A program made the position numbers and the translations under genes. The notes beneath the pieces were generated by a model. That model did not search any database, had not been told where the DNA came from, and was given only the letters and a program-made list of their open reading frames with translations. A DNA stretch of 64,000 nt. Source: Ignavibacteriales bacterium. Lineage in GTDB: Bacteria; Bacteroidota; Ignavibacteria; Ignavibacteriales; Ignavibacteriaceae. Shown here in pieces: positions 36,130 to 44,932 of the stretch. The stretch covers positions 70,658 to 134,657 of the forward strand of contig DPRR01000014.1 in NCBI GenBank assembly GCA_003538625.1, in the 5' to 3' direction. Every line of letters starts with the position of its first letter. Position 1 is the stretch's first letter.

Positions 36130-37146
36130 TTATTGCTCTATTTCAAGGATATTAATTTTTAATCCTTCGGTGCAATTTGTACACATATCAATTATTTTTC
36201 GATCTGCAAGGACTAAACTCCTGAATTTTTGATATTCTTCTGACACCCAAATATCGGAAAATCTTTTACCATTTAGTACTCCTAGCGTGTATTCCGCATC
36301 CTTATCAAAACAGCATGGTACAACTTTTCCATCCCACGTAATAACTGACGTACGCCACAAAGCAAAACAATGATTTTGTAATTTATTCTTTATAGAAAAT
36401 TGTCCATCTTTAACAAAATATCTTCTGTACAATGGATTTTTAGGAAGAAATTTTACAGCATTTTCATAAGATGATATTTGCATGGTTTTAAAAACAAGTT
36501 TGTCTACACCAACTTCATTACAATATTTTCTAACCTCATCAAGCTGATGTTCATTTTGTTTCATAACAATAAATTGAAATTCTACATAAGGCTTATTTTT
36601 CTTTAATTCACGCTTTCGATTTATTAAACACCTTAAACCTTCATCTGCTTGTTTAAATGTACCGCCTACTCTATACTTCTGATAGCTTTCTTCATCAAGC
36701 CCATCAACTGAATAAATAATTTTATCCGGTGCATTTTCAAGAACATGATCAACATTTTTATCATTTAAAAAATGCCCGTTTGTAGAGATGGATATGTAAA
36801 CATTATTTATTTGTGCATACTTTATCATTTCGGGAAGATGTTTATTGATGTATGGTTCGCCTTGAAAAAATAATTGCACATAAAATCCAGTGCCCTTAAT
36901 CTGATCAATCCAATCTTTGAAATCATTAAAATTTAATAATCCAAGTGGGCGGGTTAAAATTCCCAATCCTGAAGGACATTCCGGACATTTTAAGTTACAA
37001 TGATTTGTCGGTTCGATAGAAAAAGAGATTGGCATTCCCCAAACAATAGGTTTTCTTAACACCCGGGATATTGTGAATGAACTGACAATTTTAAAAACAT
37101 TTACAGCTCTTCTGATCGTGAAATATTTTAAAAGATTTATTTCCAA
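36130..37146 (-). CDS. Radical SAM enzyme with SPASM domain
   Basis: 338 residues from TTG 37146. The radical SAM cluster motif is CNLKCPEC within NHCNLKCPECPSG (C-x3-C-x2-C), followed by QLFFQGEPYINKHLPEMI and SISTNGHFLN. C-terminal cysteines HCFALW, VPCCFDK and MCTNCTEG form a SPASM domain holding additional iron-sulfur clusters. SPASM enzymes often modify peptides, but many members of unknown role sit in glycolipid or cell-envelope operons. No precursor peptide was found nearby. It is the first gene of a three-gene operon with a flippase-like protein and a GT2 enzyme. Confidence 0.88.
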   Translation of the reverse strand: MEINLLKYFTIRRAVNVFKIVSSFTISRVLRKPIVWGMPISFSIEPTNHCNLKCPECPSGLGILTRPLGLLNFNDFKDWIDQIKGTGFYVQLFFQGEPYINKHLPEMIKYAQINNVYISISTNGHFLNDKNVDHVLENAPDKIIYSVDGLDEESYQKYRVGGTFKQADEGLRCLINRKRELKKNKPYVEFQFIVMKQNEHQLDEVRKYCNEVGVDKLVFKTMQISSYENAVKFLPKNPLYRRYFVKDGQFSIKNKLQNHCFALWRTSVITWDGKVVPCCFDKDAEYTLGVLNGKRFSDIWVSEEYQKFRSLVLADRKIIDMCTNCTEGLKINILEIEQ

Positions 37147-37331
37147 TTTACTCTTAATTTTTAGATGTGAAGATAAGTAACTGAATCTAATTGTAAAAGA
37201 TTAGATTGCCGTTACATTAAAAATCCACGTACAACAATATTAAATCAGAATTGAAGGACGATGAACTAATTTTGTGATGAATACGGCTTTTTCTTACTTT
37301 TGCTTATTCCTTTTCAACATTTGAGGTAAGA

Positions 37332-38960
37332 ATGTTTATAAATTTCAGTGATATTCCTAAGAATCAAAATCTATTTCTCGATTATTTATATGAATTTGAG
37401 AATGTGATGGAATTCTATAAACACGACTTCAGAAATAAAGAGATTTACGTACAGATATTTAAAAACATTTGCGAGTCGAGAAAAGCCAGACAATTAAATT
37501 TATCTTCAATCATTAAAGAACAATACTCTGCTTTTTCAAATTTATCCGGTAAAACGGTCAGGAATATCGATTTACTTGAGAAAGAGAAAACCATTGCCGT
37601 GGTCACCGGTCAGCAGCTTGGAATATTTGGCGGACCGCTTTATACCATTTACAAAATCATCACAACAATCAGATTGGCAAATCAGCTATCAGAAAGATAT
37701 GATAATTTTAAATTCGTTCCGGTATTCTGGTTAGAAGGAGATGATCATGATTTTAATGAAGTACGATCGATAAATTTATTTGATACTGAAAATCAGGTAA
37801 TAAATATTGGCTATAAAGAAGAAATAGCTGATGATGATGCTAAACAAAGTATCGGACATCTTGTTTTTGACAGCGGATTAGATGTATTATTTAATCATTT
37901 TGAAAGTAGTTTAAGAGATACCGAATTCAAAAATGAATTAGTTGGAAAATTAAAAGAGTGCTATAAAACCGGTAAAACATTTAAACAAAGTTTTAAAGAA
38001 CTTATCTATTGGTTGTTTGATGAATACGGTCTTATAATTTTTGATCCGCAGGATCCAAAGGTAAAAGCATTATTAAAACCAATCTTTAAAAAAGAGGTCA
38101 ATGATTTTGCACAGCACACTCAAAAGTTAATTCAAGTAAGTGCACGATTAGAAGAGATTTATCACGCTCAGGTAAAAGTTAAACCTGTTAATTTGTTTTA
38201 TCATACCGATGACGGAAGATATTCAGTTGAACCTGTTGAAGAAGTCTTTAAACTACGGAGAAAACGCAAGCAGTTTACCAAAGATGAAATCCTCTTAGAG
38301 ATTGATAATGCACCCGAAAGATTTAGTCCAAATGTTTTACTTCGACCTATCTGTCAGGATTATCTATTACCAACCGGATTCTATATTGGCGGACCAAGTG
38401 AAATTTCATATTTTGCTCAGGTTACTCCTCTTTATGATTTTTACGATATTGAAACACCAATAGTATTTCCCAGATCTTCCCTCACAATACTTGAGAAAAA
38501 TGTCTCTTCAGGATTAGACAAATATGATCTTACAATGAATGATATTTTTCTTGGATTGGATGAATTAAAGGAAAAAGTGATTGCCGGTTTATCGGAAAAT
38601 AATATTGAACGTTCCTTTGATGAAGCTTCAAAAGATATAGAACTTATTTTTGATAAAATAAAAGAAAATCTTTTTGCTATTGATAAAACATTAGTTGATT
38701 CAAGTGGACGCTACAAAGAAAAAATAATATCTTCTATAATGGAACTAAGATCAAAGGCAATTAAAGCACAGGAAACAAAACACGAGACAACGATAAGACA
38801 GTTAACAAGATTATCAAACTTACTTTATCCGTTAGGAAACCTGCAGGAAAGAGAAATTAATTTTACGTACTTTTATAACAAATATGGAAAGGATTTTATT
38901 CGTAAGATTTATGACGATATTTCGGTAAATGAATTTGAACATCAGATACTTTCACTCTAA
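37332..38960 (+). CDS. bshC: Bacillithiol biosynthesis cysteine-adding enzyme BshC
   Basis: 542 residues with a GAGGTAAG site before ATG 37332. The sequence is typical of BshC/YllA: VTGQQLGIFGGPLYTIYKIITT near residue 95, VPVFWLEGDDHDFNEV near 135, LLRPICQDYLLPTGFYIGGPSEI near 340, and the C-terminal helical coiled coil ending TYFYNKYGKDFIRKI. BshC joins cysteine to glucosamine-malate as the last step of bacillithiol synthesis in the cytoplasm. Length is standard. BshA and BshB are not in this window. Confidence 0.95.
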   Translation: MFINFSDIPKNQNLFLDYLYEFENVMEFYKHDFRNKEIYVQIFKNICESRKARQLNLSSIIKEQYSAFSNLSGKTVRNIDLLEKEKTIAVVTGQQLGIFGGPLYTIYKIITTIRLANQLSERYDNFKFVPVFWLEGDDHDFNEVRSINLFDTENQVINIGYKEEIADDDAKQSIGHLVFDSGLDVLFNHFESSLRDTEFKNELVGKLKECYKTGKTFKQSFKELIYWLFDEYGLIIFDPQDPKVKALLKPIFKKEVNDFAQHTQKLIQVSARLEEIYHAQVKVKPVNLFYHTDDGRYSVEPVEEVFKLRRKRKQFTKDEILLEIDNAPERFSPNVLLRPICQDYLLPTGFYIGGPSEISYFAQVTPLYDFYDIETPIVFPRSSLTILEKNVSSGLDKYDLTMNDIFLGLDELKEKVIAGLSENNIERSFDEASKDIELIFDKIKENLFAIDKTLVDSSGRYKEKIISSIMELRSKAIKAQETKHETTIRQLTRLSNLLYPLGNLQEREINFTYFYNKYGKDFIRKIYDDISVNEFEHQILSL

Positions 38961-39029
38961 TTGAGCAAAATTAAAATTTTATTCACCCGGTTTGACGAAG
39001 TATCTTTTCATTTAATGTAGTCATATGTC

Positions 39030-39052
39030 ATCCTGAGCGAAGTCGAAAGACG
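39030..39052. repeat. Short dispersed palindromic repeat
   Basis: The sequence TCCTGAGCGAAGTCGAAAGA (39031-39050) matches, in reverse complement, a repeat core (TTCGAC, then GCTCAGGA) also found at 60968-60988 inside a coding region. It lies between bshC and aroA. Such small dispersed repeats are common in this bacterial group. Confidence 0.6.
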
Positions 39053-39057
39053 ACCTT

Positions 39058-40344
39058 CTAAGATTTTATCACTATGGATCTTACTTGCTCTTCAAATCGA
39101 GGATTCGAAATATCAACAGATTCAAATCCATTCACTTCTCCCCCTTTATCTAAAAGCATACTTAATATTCCAAACGCCATAGCAATTCTATGATCACCAT
39201 AACTTTCAAATATTGGATTGAAATTTTTAATTGATCCATCTACAGAAAAACCGTCTTGCTTTTCTTCAACATTCAGACCAAGATGTTTGAAGTTTAAACA
39301 GATGCTGTGTATTCTATCTGATTCTTTTACTCTAAGTTCTTTCGCGTTATCTATCAAAAAATCGCCTTCAGCAAATATCCCTGCTATTGCTAATGCAGGT
39401 ATTTCATCAATTATGTTTGGAATAATCTGTGAATTGATCGTTATATTTTTTAACGAAGAGGATCTAACCAAAACATTACCGAATTCTTCATTGCTTGAAG
39501 TTCTTATATCTTCAAAAGAAATATCAGCTCCCATTTTTTTTAATACTTCAATAAATCCGGTTCGTGTCGGGTTTAATGAAACGTCTCTAATTAATAATTC
39601 TGAGTTTGGGGTTAATAGAGTAAGCACAATATGAAAAGCTGACGTTGATATATCACCCGGAACAAAATATTCCCCTGGTTTTGGATAATATTTTTTAGAA
39701 GAAGCCGAAATTATTTTTCCGTTTTCATATTTGATTGGCAAGCCGAGCATTTTTTCTGTGTGATTTCTGGTTTGAAATGATTCAATTATTTTAGTTTCAC
39801 TTTCAGCGTGTAACCCGGCGAGTAATACAGAACTTTTAACCTGCGCACTGGCTAATGGCATTTCATAATTTATTGGAACTATTTCTGACTTTGGGTTAAT
39901 TGTTAATGGCAGTGTCAAATTTGCTGTGGCATTAAAATGAGTACCCATCCTGGTCAATGGTTCAATTACCCTTTTCATTGGCCGCATGGATAGTGATTCA
40001 TCCCCAATCAGAGTAGATTTAAATTTCTGAGCAGCTAATAATCCCGCAATCAATCTTGCTGAAGTTCCGGAATTACCGCAGTCTAAATAAGAAACTGATT
40101 TTTTAAATCCTTTAAATCCACAACCTTCAACAACAATCTTTTCCGAATCGTTCATAAAACTTGCACCCAGCTGCTGCATAATTTTCATTGTTGACCTTAC
40201 GTCTTCAGCCTCAGAAAGATTTTTTATTGTAGATCTACCCTGAGACATAGAAGAAAATATCACAGCTCGATGCGAAATAGATTTATCACCTGTTAAACTT
40301 AATTCACCACCAACTTTATTTATTTTCTCAAATCGTTTCTTCAA
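39058..40344 (-). CDS. aroA: 3-phosphoshikimate 1-carboxyvinyltransferase (EPSP synthase)
   Basis: 428 residues with TTG start 40344 touching the stop of the TrmH-like gene (TAATTG). Motifs: GDKSISHRAVIFSSMSQG near 19, YLDCGNSGTSARLIAGLLAA near 87, and the C-terminal LRVKESDRIHSI, SYGDHRIAMAFGIL, ISNPRFEEQ. The enzyme transfers enolpyruvyl from PEP to shikimate-3-phosphate in aromatic amino acid synthesis. The glyphosate-relevant loop after NSGTSAR is of the general class. Standard length. Second gene of a minus-strand run that includes TrmH and a HicB-like protein. Confidence 0.96.
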   Translation of the reverse strand: MKKRFEKINKVGGELSLTGDKSISHRAVIFSSMSQGRSTIKNLSEAEDVRSTMKIMQQLGASFMNDSEKIVVEGCGFKGFKKSVSYLDCGNSGTSARLIAGLLAAQKFKSTLIGDESLSMRPMKRVIEPLTRMGTHFNATANLTLPLTINPKSEIVPINYEMPLASAQVKSSVLLAGLHAESETKIIESFQTRNHTEKMLGLPIKYENGKIISASSKKYYPKPGEYFVPGDISTSAFHIVLTLLTPNSELLIRDVSLNPTRTGFIEVLKKMGADISFEDIRTSSNEEFGNVLVRSSSLKNITINSQIIPNIIDEIPALAIAGIFAEGDFLIDNAKELRVKESDRIHSICLNFKHLGLNVEEKQDGFSVDGSIKNFNPIFESYGDHRIAMAFGILSMLLDKGGEVNGFESVDISNPRFEEQVRSIVIKS

Positions 40345-40935
40345 TTATTTTTCACACCAACTATCAATTAATTCATCGAGAGCTTTCTCATCAAGTTCAC
40401 TTTTTTTATACTTACCTTTTTTAATTCGTTGTCGCATAGCTTCATAAAGAATTACTGCAGTTGCAACGGAAACGTTAAGACTTTGCACCATCCCAAACTG
40501 AGGGATTAAAAACACCTCATCCGCTAATTCTGCTGATGCTTCCGAAACTCCCCGATGTTCGTTGCCAACTACAATCGCAACTTTTTGAGTTAAATCGAGA
40601 TCGTAAAGATTCCTTGAATTTTCGGTTAAAGATGACGCAAATATTTTGAAGCCATCTCTTTTTAAAACGGTATAACATTCTTCAATAGCTTTGTACTTTT
40701 CTTTATCAACCCATTTAAATGCGGAAGCAGAAGATTTTTTACCAATCCGGGGAAATGATTCGAAGTTATAAACTAAATTTACTTTTGGAATTCCTACTGC
40801 ATCGCAGGTTCTAAATATTGCAGAAACATTATGCGGATCATGAATATTTTCCATCACAACAGTTAAAGAATGCTGGCGCGCCTTAATCACTCTGGTTATT
40901 TTTTCTAATCTTTTTTCAGTTTTAGTATTTCTCAC
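40345..40935 (-). CDS. TrmH/SpoU-family tRNA or rRNA 2'-O-methyltransferase
   Basis: 196 residues, GTG start 40935. The SPOUT signatures are present: VVMENIHDPHNVSAIFRTCDAVGI (motif 1), IVVGNEHRGVSEA (motif 2), and FGMVQSLNVSVATAVILYEA (motif 3), which together form the knotted SAM site. Length and motif spacing match TrmH (tRNA Gm18) more than RlmB, which has an extra N-terminal domain. The exact target nucleotide is not decided by sequence. Overlapping aroA junction suggests cotranscription. Confidence 0.9.
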   Translation of the reverse strand: MRNTKTEKRLEKITRVIKARQHSLTVVMENIHDPHNVSAIFRTCDAVGIPKVNLVYNFESFPRIGKKSSASAFKWVDKEKYKAIEECYTVLKRDGFKIFASSLTENSRNLYDLDLTQKVAIVVGNEHRGVSEASAELADEVFLIPQFGMVQSLNVSVATAVILYEAMRQRIKKGKYKKSELDEKALDELIDSWCEK

Positions 40936-40940
40936 AAGAA

Positions 40941-41162
40941 TTACTTATGGAAAATTAGTTTGTAAATAGTTTTATTTTCTTCTCTGCGGGCTTTATCTAG
41001 TTTAATCTCTTTTGCAGATAATCTTAAATAAAATGATGTCAGTTCAACAATTTTTTCTAGAACAGTATCTTCATCATGAGCCCAGCTTTCACACCCTTTT
41101 ATGGATGGAACTTCAGCAGTATAGCCATCATTGGTATTTGTTACTATTAAATCGATAACCAT
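40941..41162 (-). CDS. HicB-like small protein without HicA partner
   Basis: 73 residues starting at ATG 41162. The pattern VIDLIVTNTNDGYTAEVPSI, then GCESWAHDEDTVLEKIVEL, is the partial RNase H-like fold of HicB antitoxins (antitoxin YxAxxPxlpGCxsxGxT). There is no HicA toxin gene beside it and no DNA-binding domain, so it may be a solitary HicB-like protein rather than a toxin-antitoxin pair. It is five bases from the TrmH-like start, probably cotranscribed. Confidence 0.7.
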   Translation of the reverse strand: MVIDLIVTNTNDGYTAEVPSIKGCESWAHDEDTVLEKIVELTSFYLRLSAKEIKLDKARREENKTIYKLIFHK

Positions 41163-41186
41163 AAAATATTTTTAAAATGTAGTGTA

Positions 41187-41255
41187 ATTGCGAGTGAAAC
41201 GAAGCAATCCATAATTTTACAGATTGCTTCATCCCAACAAGTTCGGATTCGCAAT
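41187..41255. repeat. Dispersed inverted repeat element
   Basis: Arms GAAGCAATC (41201-41209) and GATTGCTTC (41222-41230), plus outer arms ATTGCGA (41187-41193) and TCGCAAT (41249-41255). This is the usual look of the small intergenic repeats with a GCAATC core found throughout Chlorobi/Bacteroidota-type genomes. It sits in the gap between the HicB-like and deoC genes. Confidence 0.65.
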
Positions 41256-41270
41256 AACGAGTTTATTAAA

Positions 41271-41378
41271 TAAGTCACCTTACGCAAAAAGTTATTTCAT
41301 ATACTGTTTCCGTAGCACAGACTTAAGTCTGTGCTACGATTTTACAATATTTATTTAAATGCTGCCTAAGGTGACTTA
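41271..41378. repeat. Nested palindrome with outer inverted repeat
   Basis: A perfect 28-base palindrome at 41311-41338 (half CGTAGCACAGACTT) lies between outer inverted arms TAAGTCACCTTA (41271-41282) and TAAGGTGACTTA (41367-41378). The right outer arm contains the deoC stop codon. Transcribed from deoC it would form a long hairpin, possibly acting as a transcript end, but there is no T tract. Confidence 0.7.
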
Positions 41379-42149
41379 ATAATTACTTTCAGATTTTTGT
41401 CCGGCAATAATTTTAACACCAGCGCTTGCACCTAATCGTGTTGCACCGGCATTTATCATTGCAATTGCATCTTCATAAGAACGTATACCGCCTGAAGCTT
41501 TAACTTGCAAATTATCTCCAACTACAAACTTCATTAATGATACGTCTTTAACTGTAGCTCCTCCCTTTGAAAATCCGGTTGATGTTTTTACAAAATTAAC
41601 ACCTGCAGCTTTGGATAATAAACAGGCGTAAACTTTTTCTTCATCAGAAAGTAGACAGGTTTCTAAAATTACTTTTGAAGTACAAAGATGTTTTTTGGAT
41701 AAATCAGCAATAGATTTTATTTCGTTTAAAACAAACTCATAATCTTTATTTTTTAATTTGCCGATATTAATAACCATATCAAGTTCTTCAGCACCGTTTT
41801 TTATTGCTTCTTCAGCCTCAAGAAATTTAGATTGAGTTGTGGTTGCACCCAGCGGAAAACCTATCACTGTACAAACTTTTACGTTAGAAGATTTGACTAG
41901 ATCAAAACAAGTTTCAACATAAGATGGATTTATACAAACAGAGGCAAAATTATTTTGTATCGCTTCTTCACATAGTTGTTTGATTTCAGATAAAGTTGCA
42001 TCAGGCTTTAGCAAAGTATGATCTATCATTCCAGCTAACTCATTCGCTGATAATTTTAAATCAGATGCTTTCTTCGATTTTTCAAATTCTAAAAATTCAT
42101 TTAATATTTTTTTTACATTTTCTTCTGTAACCAAATTTTTCCAACTCAT
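41376..42149 (-). CDS. deoC: Deoxyribose-phosphate aldolase
   Basis: 257 residues. Family motifs: the [13 protein letters not shown] stretch near 126, the Schiff-base lysine in [15 protein letters not shown] (about 186), and [26 protein letters not shown] (about 218). It splits deoxyribose-5-phosphate into glyceraldehyde-3-phosphate and acetaldehyde in deoxynucleoside breakdown. An N-terminal extension of about 35 residues precedes the barrel ([19 protein letters not shown]), as in many Bacteroidota enzymes. The start codon adjoins the folD stop. Confidence 0.95.
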   Translation of the reverse strand: MSWKNLVTEENVKKILNEFLEFEKSKKASDLKLSANELAGMIDHTLLKPDATLSEIKQLCEEAIQNNFASVCINPSYVETCFDLVKSSNVKVCTVIGFPLGATTTQSKFLEAEEAIKNGAEELDMVINIGKLKNKDYEFVLNEIKSIADLSKKHLCTSKVILETCLLSDEEKVYACLLSKAAGVNFVKTSTGFSKGGATVKDVSLMKFVVGDNLQVKASGGIRSYEDAIAMINAGATRLGASAGVKIIAGQKSESNY

Positions 42150-43028
42150 TTATTCACCATATAATTTGTAAGCTTTGAAAGTATTGCTTAGCAGCATTGC
42201 AATAGTCATTGGTCCAACTCCGCCCGGAACCGGAGTTATGAAAGAAGCTTTTTTAGAAACATTTTCAAAATCAACATCACCAACTATTCTGTAACCTTTA
42301 GCTTTTGTTGGATCATGGATTCGATTAATTCCTACATCGATTACCACAACTCCATCTTTAACCATATCTGCCTTTATCATTTCTGCTTTACCAATTGCGG
42401 CTATCAAAATATCAGCTTGCTTAGTGTAATAAGAAATGTCATTCGCAGCCGAGTGAACAATCGTTACTATTGAATTCGCTCCATCAGCTTTTTGCAGCAT
42501 AATGTTAGCAATCGGTTTGCCAACGATGTTGCTTCTTCCTACAACAACAACGTGCTTGCCTTTGGTTTCTATTTTATAACGCATCAGTAATTCCTGAATT
42601 CCCGCTGGTGTGCATGATGCAAACGTATCTTTTCCGATAACAAGATTTCCGACGGATATGGGATGAAAACCATCAACATCCTTTTTTGGTGAGATTGTCT
42701 CAATTACTCTATCTTCATCAATATGTTTTGGTAATGGAAGTTGAACAAGAATTCCATGGTAATCTTTATTTTGATTGTAAGATTGAATAAGTGTCAAAAG
42801 TTCTGCTTCAGAAATATCGGCACTTAACTTTTCTGTTTTTGTTCGCATTCCAATTTCTTCGCAGGCTTTACCTTTGCTTGCAACATAAATTTGTGAAGCC
42901 GGATCATCGCCAACTATTATTGCAACAAGCCCGGGTACATTCTTTCCTTCAGCTTTAAGCTGAGATATTTTATCTTTAAGTTCGCTGCGAATATCTGCTG
43001 CAACTTTTTTACCATCAATTATAATCAT
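42150..43028 (-). CDS. folD: Methylenetetrahydrofolate dehydrogenase/cyclohydrolase
   Basis: 292 residues. Diagnostic motifs: the catalytic YVASKGKACEEIG (Tyr-x3-Lys) near 49, GILVQLPLPKHIDE near 95, VVGRSNIVGKPIANIML near 161, and VPGGVGPMTIAMLLSNT near the C-terminus. FolD interconverts methylene-, methenyl- and formyl-tetrahydrofolate in one-carbon metabolism. Standard length. Immediately upstream of deoC and eight bases downstream of the DNA methyltransferase. Confidence 0.96.
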   Translation of the reverse strand: MIIIDGKKVAADIRSELKDKISQLKAEGKNVPGLVAIIVGDDPASQIYVASKGKACEEIGMRTKTEKLSADISEAELLTLIQSYNQNKDYHGILVQLPLPKHIDEDRVIETISPKKDVDGFHPISVGNLVIGKDTFASCTPAGIQELLMRYKIETKGKHVVVVGRSNIVGKPIANIMLQKADGANSIVTIVHSAANDISYYTKQADILIAAIGKAEMIKADMVKDGVVVIDVGINRIHDPTKAKGYRIVGDVDFENVSKKASFITPVPGGVGPMTIAMLLSNTFKAYKLYGE

Positions 43029-43035
43029 TATTAAC

Positions 43036-44019
43036 TCAACTGTAAGTTATGTTATATTTTTTCCTTAAGTGACTTAAAATTTTTTTGTCCTGAATTATTT
43101 CTTCAAAAAATGGATTTGAATTTTGCCAGCCTGTTTTTTTTGTCTCTCTGTAATTCTCTAATCGTCTCAAAGAAATTTCACAATAAACAGGATCGTAATC
43201 AAATGTATAACATTTTCTGCCAAGTAATTCACAGGCGATCAATGTTGTCCCTGAATGTGAAAAAAAATCTGTAACAAGTTCATTCTTCGTTGTTGAAGCT
43301 TCAATAATTCTTTTTATTGCTTTTAGTGGTTTTTGAGCATAACATCCGTTTACGTTTTCTTCCATTCTGTAAAATACTTGCTGCACATCAATCCAAACAT
43401 TGCCGGCACGAATGAAATGGGATTTGCTGCGTTCAAGGTTTTCAGTTTTGTCCCCACCTATTTCTTTATAGTAACCCTTTAAGACTTTCGGGATATCTGT
43501 GTACTCAGATTTTATATTAAACTTTGGTTTCCCTTGTGTGTAAAACAATAGTTCTTGTCTAATTGCCATCCAATTATATTGTGTTCCATATCCGCGCTGA
43601 TTTCTCATGGTTATAAAACTTCTTGAATTCAATCCTGATAATTTCATCATTTCAATAAATCCGCCGAACGGTTCAAAATGATTAGATTGATCAGCCCCAA
43701 GCCAAAAATAGAATGATGAATTTTTATTTGATACTTCAATGTTTAATGCTATCCATTCTTTACACCACTTAATAAAATCTGCATCCTGTTTTTCTTTAAA
43801 GGCTATAAAATTATAAGGTGGATCCTGAACCGAAAGTTTTGCTTTTAATTTTCCAAAAACTTTTTTTACATCATTCTTATTGCTTATATCAATACAAGCT
43901 ATTTTGTGTCCAATAGTTTTATCATTCCAGACTGTTCCCTCATTAAACCTGCAATAAGGTAAAAGTAACTTCCTAAGAGTTTCATCTTTATCAATTCGGG
44001 GCAGCGGATGATTGAGCAT
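43036..44019 (-). CDS. Solitary beta-class DNA methyltransferase
   Basis: 327 residues from ATG 44019, with TTG 44031 as an alternative. The catalytic motif DPPYN is at VQDPPYNF (about 85), and the SAM-binding motif FSHSGTTLIACELLGRKCY (about 260) lies after it, so the motif order is beta-class as in N6-adenine or N4-cytosine enzymes. No restriction enzyme or specificity gene is adjacent. It starts within the 3' end of the ymdB-like gene and ends eight bases before folD, so it appears embedded in a housekeeping operon. A regulatory or mismatch-linked role is possible but unproven. Confidence 0.85.
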   Translation of the reverse strand: MLNHPLPRIDKDETLRKLLLPYCRFNEGTVWNDKTIGHKIACIDISNKNDVKKVFGKLKAKLSVQDPPYNFIAFKEKQDADFIKWCKEWIALNIEVSNKNSSFYFWLGADQSNHFEPFGGFIEMMKLSGLNSRSFITMRNQRGYGTQYNWMAIRQELLFYTQGKPKFNIKSEYTDIPKVLKGYYKEIGGDKTENLERSKSHFIRAGNVWIDVQQVFYRMEENVNGCYAQKPLKAIKRIIEASTTKNELVTDFFSHSGTTLIACELLGRKCYTFDYDPVYCEISLRRLENYRETKKTGWQNSNPFFEEIIQDKKILSHLRKKYNITYS

Positions 44020-44827
44020 CTTTATCAACAATTAGTTTATCAAATTCAGGAAAGAAAATTCTTTCAAGTTCTAAAGTTTTTCCTGATTCATTATCAATTT
44101 TAAAAAACATTCCGGTCAAATGAACATTATCTTTTGCAGTTTCATATTTTTGCGGCGTTGCAAATAAAAATCGGTTAACTGCGGCGGAGGTTTTCATACC
44201 TATAACTGAATCATAAGGTCCTGTCATCCCGACATCTGTGATGTAACCTGTTCCGTTTGGTAAAATTCTTTCATCAGAAGTTTGTATATGCGTATGAGTT
44301 CCAACCATTGCACTAACTTTACCATCCAGATGATGACCCATAGCCATTTTTTCTGCAGTCGCTTCAGCATGAAAATCAACAAATACGACTTTTGTTTCTT
44401 GCTTTATCCGGGTCAAAACCCAGTCCATCGTCCTGAACGGGCAATCAATCGCTGTCATAAAAGTTCTGCCTTGCAAGTTTACAACAGCAACCTTCCCTTT
44501 TTTTGTATCGGCGATATGATAACCGTTACCGTGAGTTCCTTTGGGATAGTTCAACGGCCGTAATGATCGCGGTTCCGCTTTTAAATAATCCTGTGATTGA
44601 TGTTTATCCCATGTGTGATTGCCGCCTGTGATTACGTTTACACCTATGTTAAAAAGTTTTGGACCTTCTTTATCTGTACATCCTTTACCATCGGAAAGAT
44701 TTTCTCCGTTAACAATAACAAAATCAGCTTTGTATTTCTGTATTAGTCCTGGCAGCCAGGTTTGTACGATATCCATCCCGGGTTGACCGATAATATCACC
44801 GACGAAAAGTAAATTAATTGAAGACAT
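43991..44827 (-). CDS. YmdB-family metallophosphoesterase
   Basis: 278 residues, AGGAAA site before ATG 44827. Metal-binding motifs: LFVGDIIGQPGM (Asp), VNGENLSDGKG (Asn), TGGNHTWD (Asn-His), FVDFHAEATAEK (His) and VGTHTHIQTSDE (His-His). This is the TIGR00282/YmdB family; the Bacillus member hydrolyses 2',3'-cyclic AMP and affects biofilm decisions. Length agrees. Its 3' end overlaps the following DNA methyltransferase start by 29 bases, suggesting coupled translation. Confidence 0.92.
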   Translation of the reverse strand: MSSINLLFVGDIIGQPGMDIVQTWLPGLIQKYKADFVIVNGENLSDGKGCTDKEGPKLFNIGVNVITGGNHTWDKHQSQDYLKAEPRSLRPLNYPKGTHGNGYHIADTKKGKVAVVNLQGRTFMTAIDCPFRTMDWVLTRIKQETKVVFVDFHAEATAEKMAMGHHLDGKVSAMVGTHTHIQTSDERILPNGTGYITDVGMTGPYDSVIGMKTSAAVNRFLFATPQKYETAKDNVHLTGMFFKIDNESGKTLELERIFFPEFDKLIVDKDAQSSAAPN

Positions 44828-44932
44828 GTTTTCCTAAATTGTTTAAAGAAATATATCTAAAATGGGAGTAATTGAGAAATAAAGAATGAATGATTGCTTT
44901 GATTGATTTGAAATATTGCGTTAGATTTATAT

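Noticed and set aside
40941..41162. Possible HicAB toxin-antitoxin pair
   Set aside because: Only a HicB-like half was found. No HicA-like frame lies on either side, and the neighbours are housekeeping genes.
41187..41378. CRISPR array or mobile element end
   Set aside because: The repeats are inverted and not regularly spaced direct repeats, and no cas, transposase or integrase gene is nearby.
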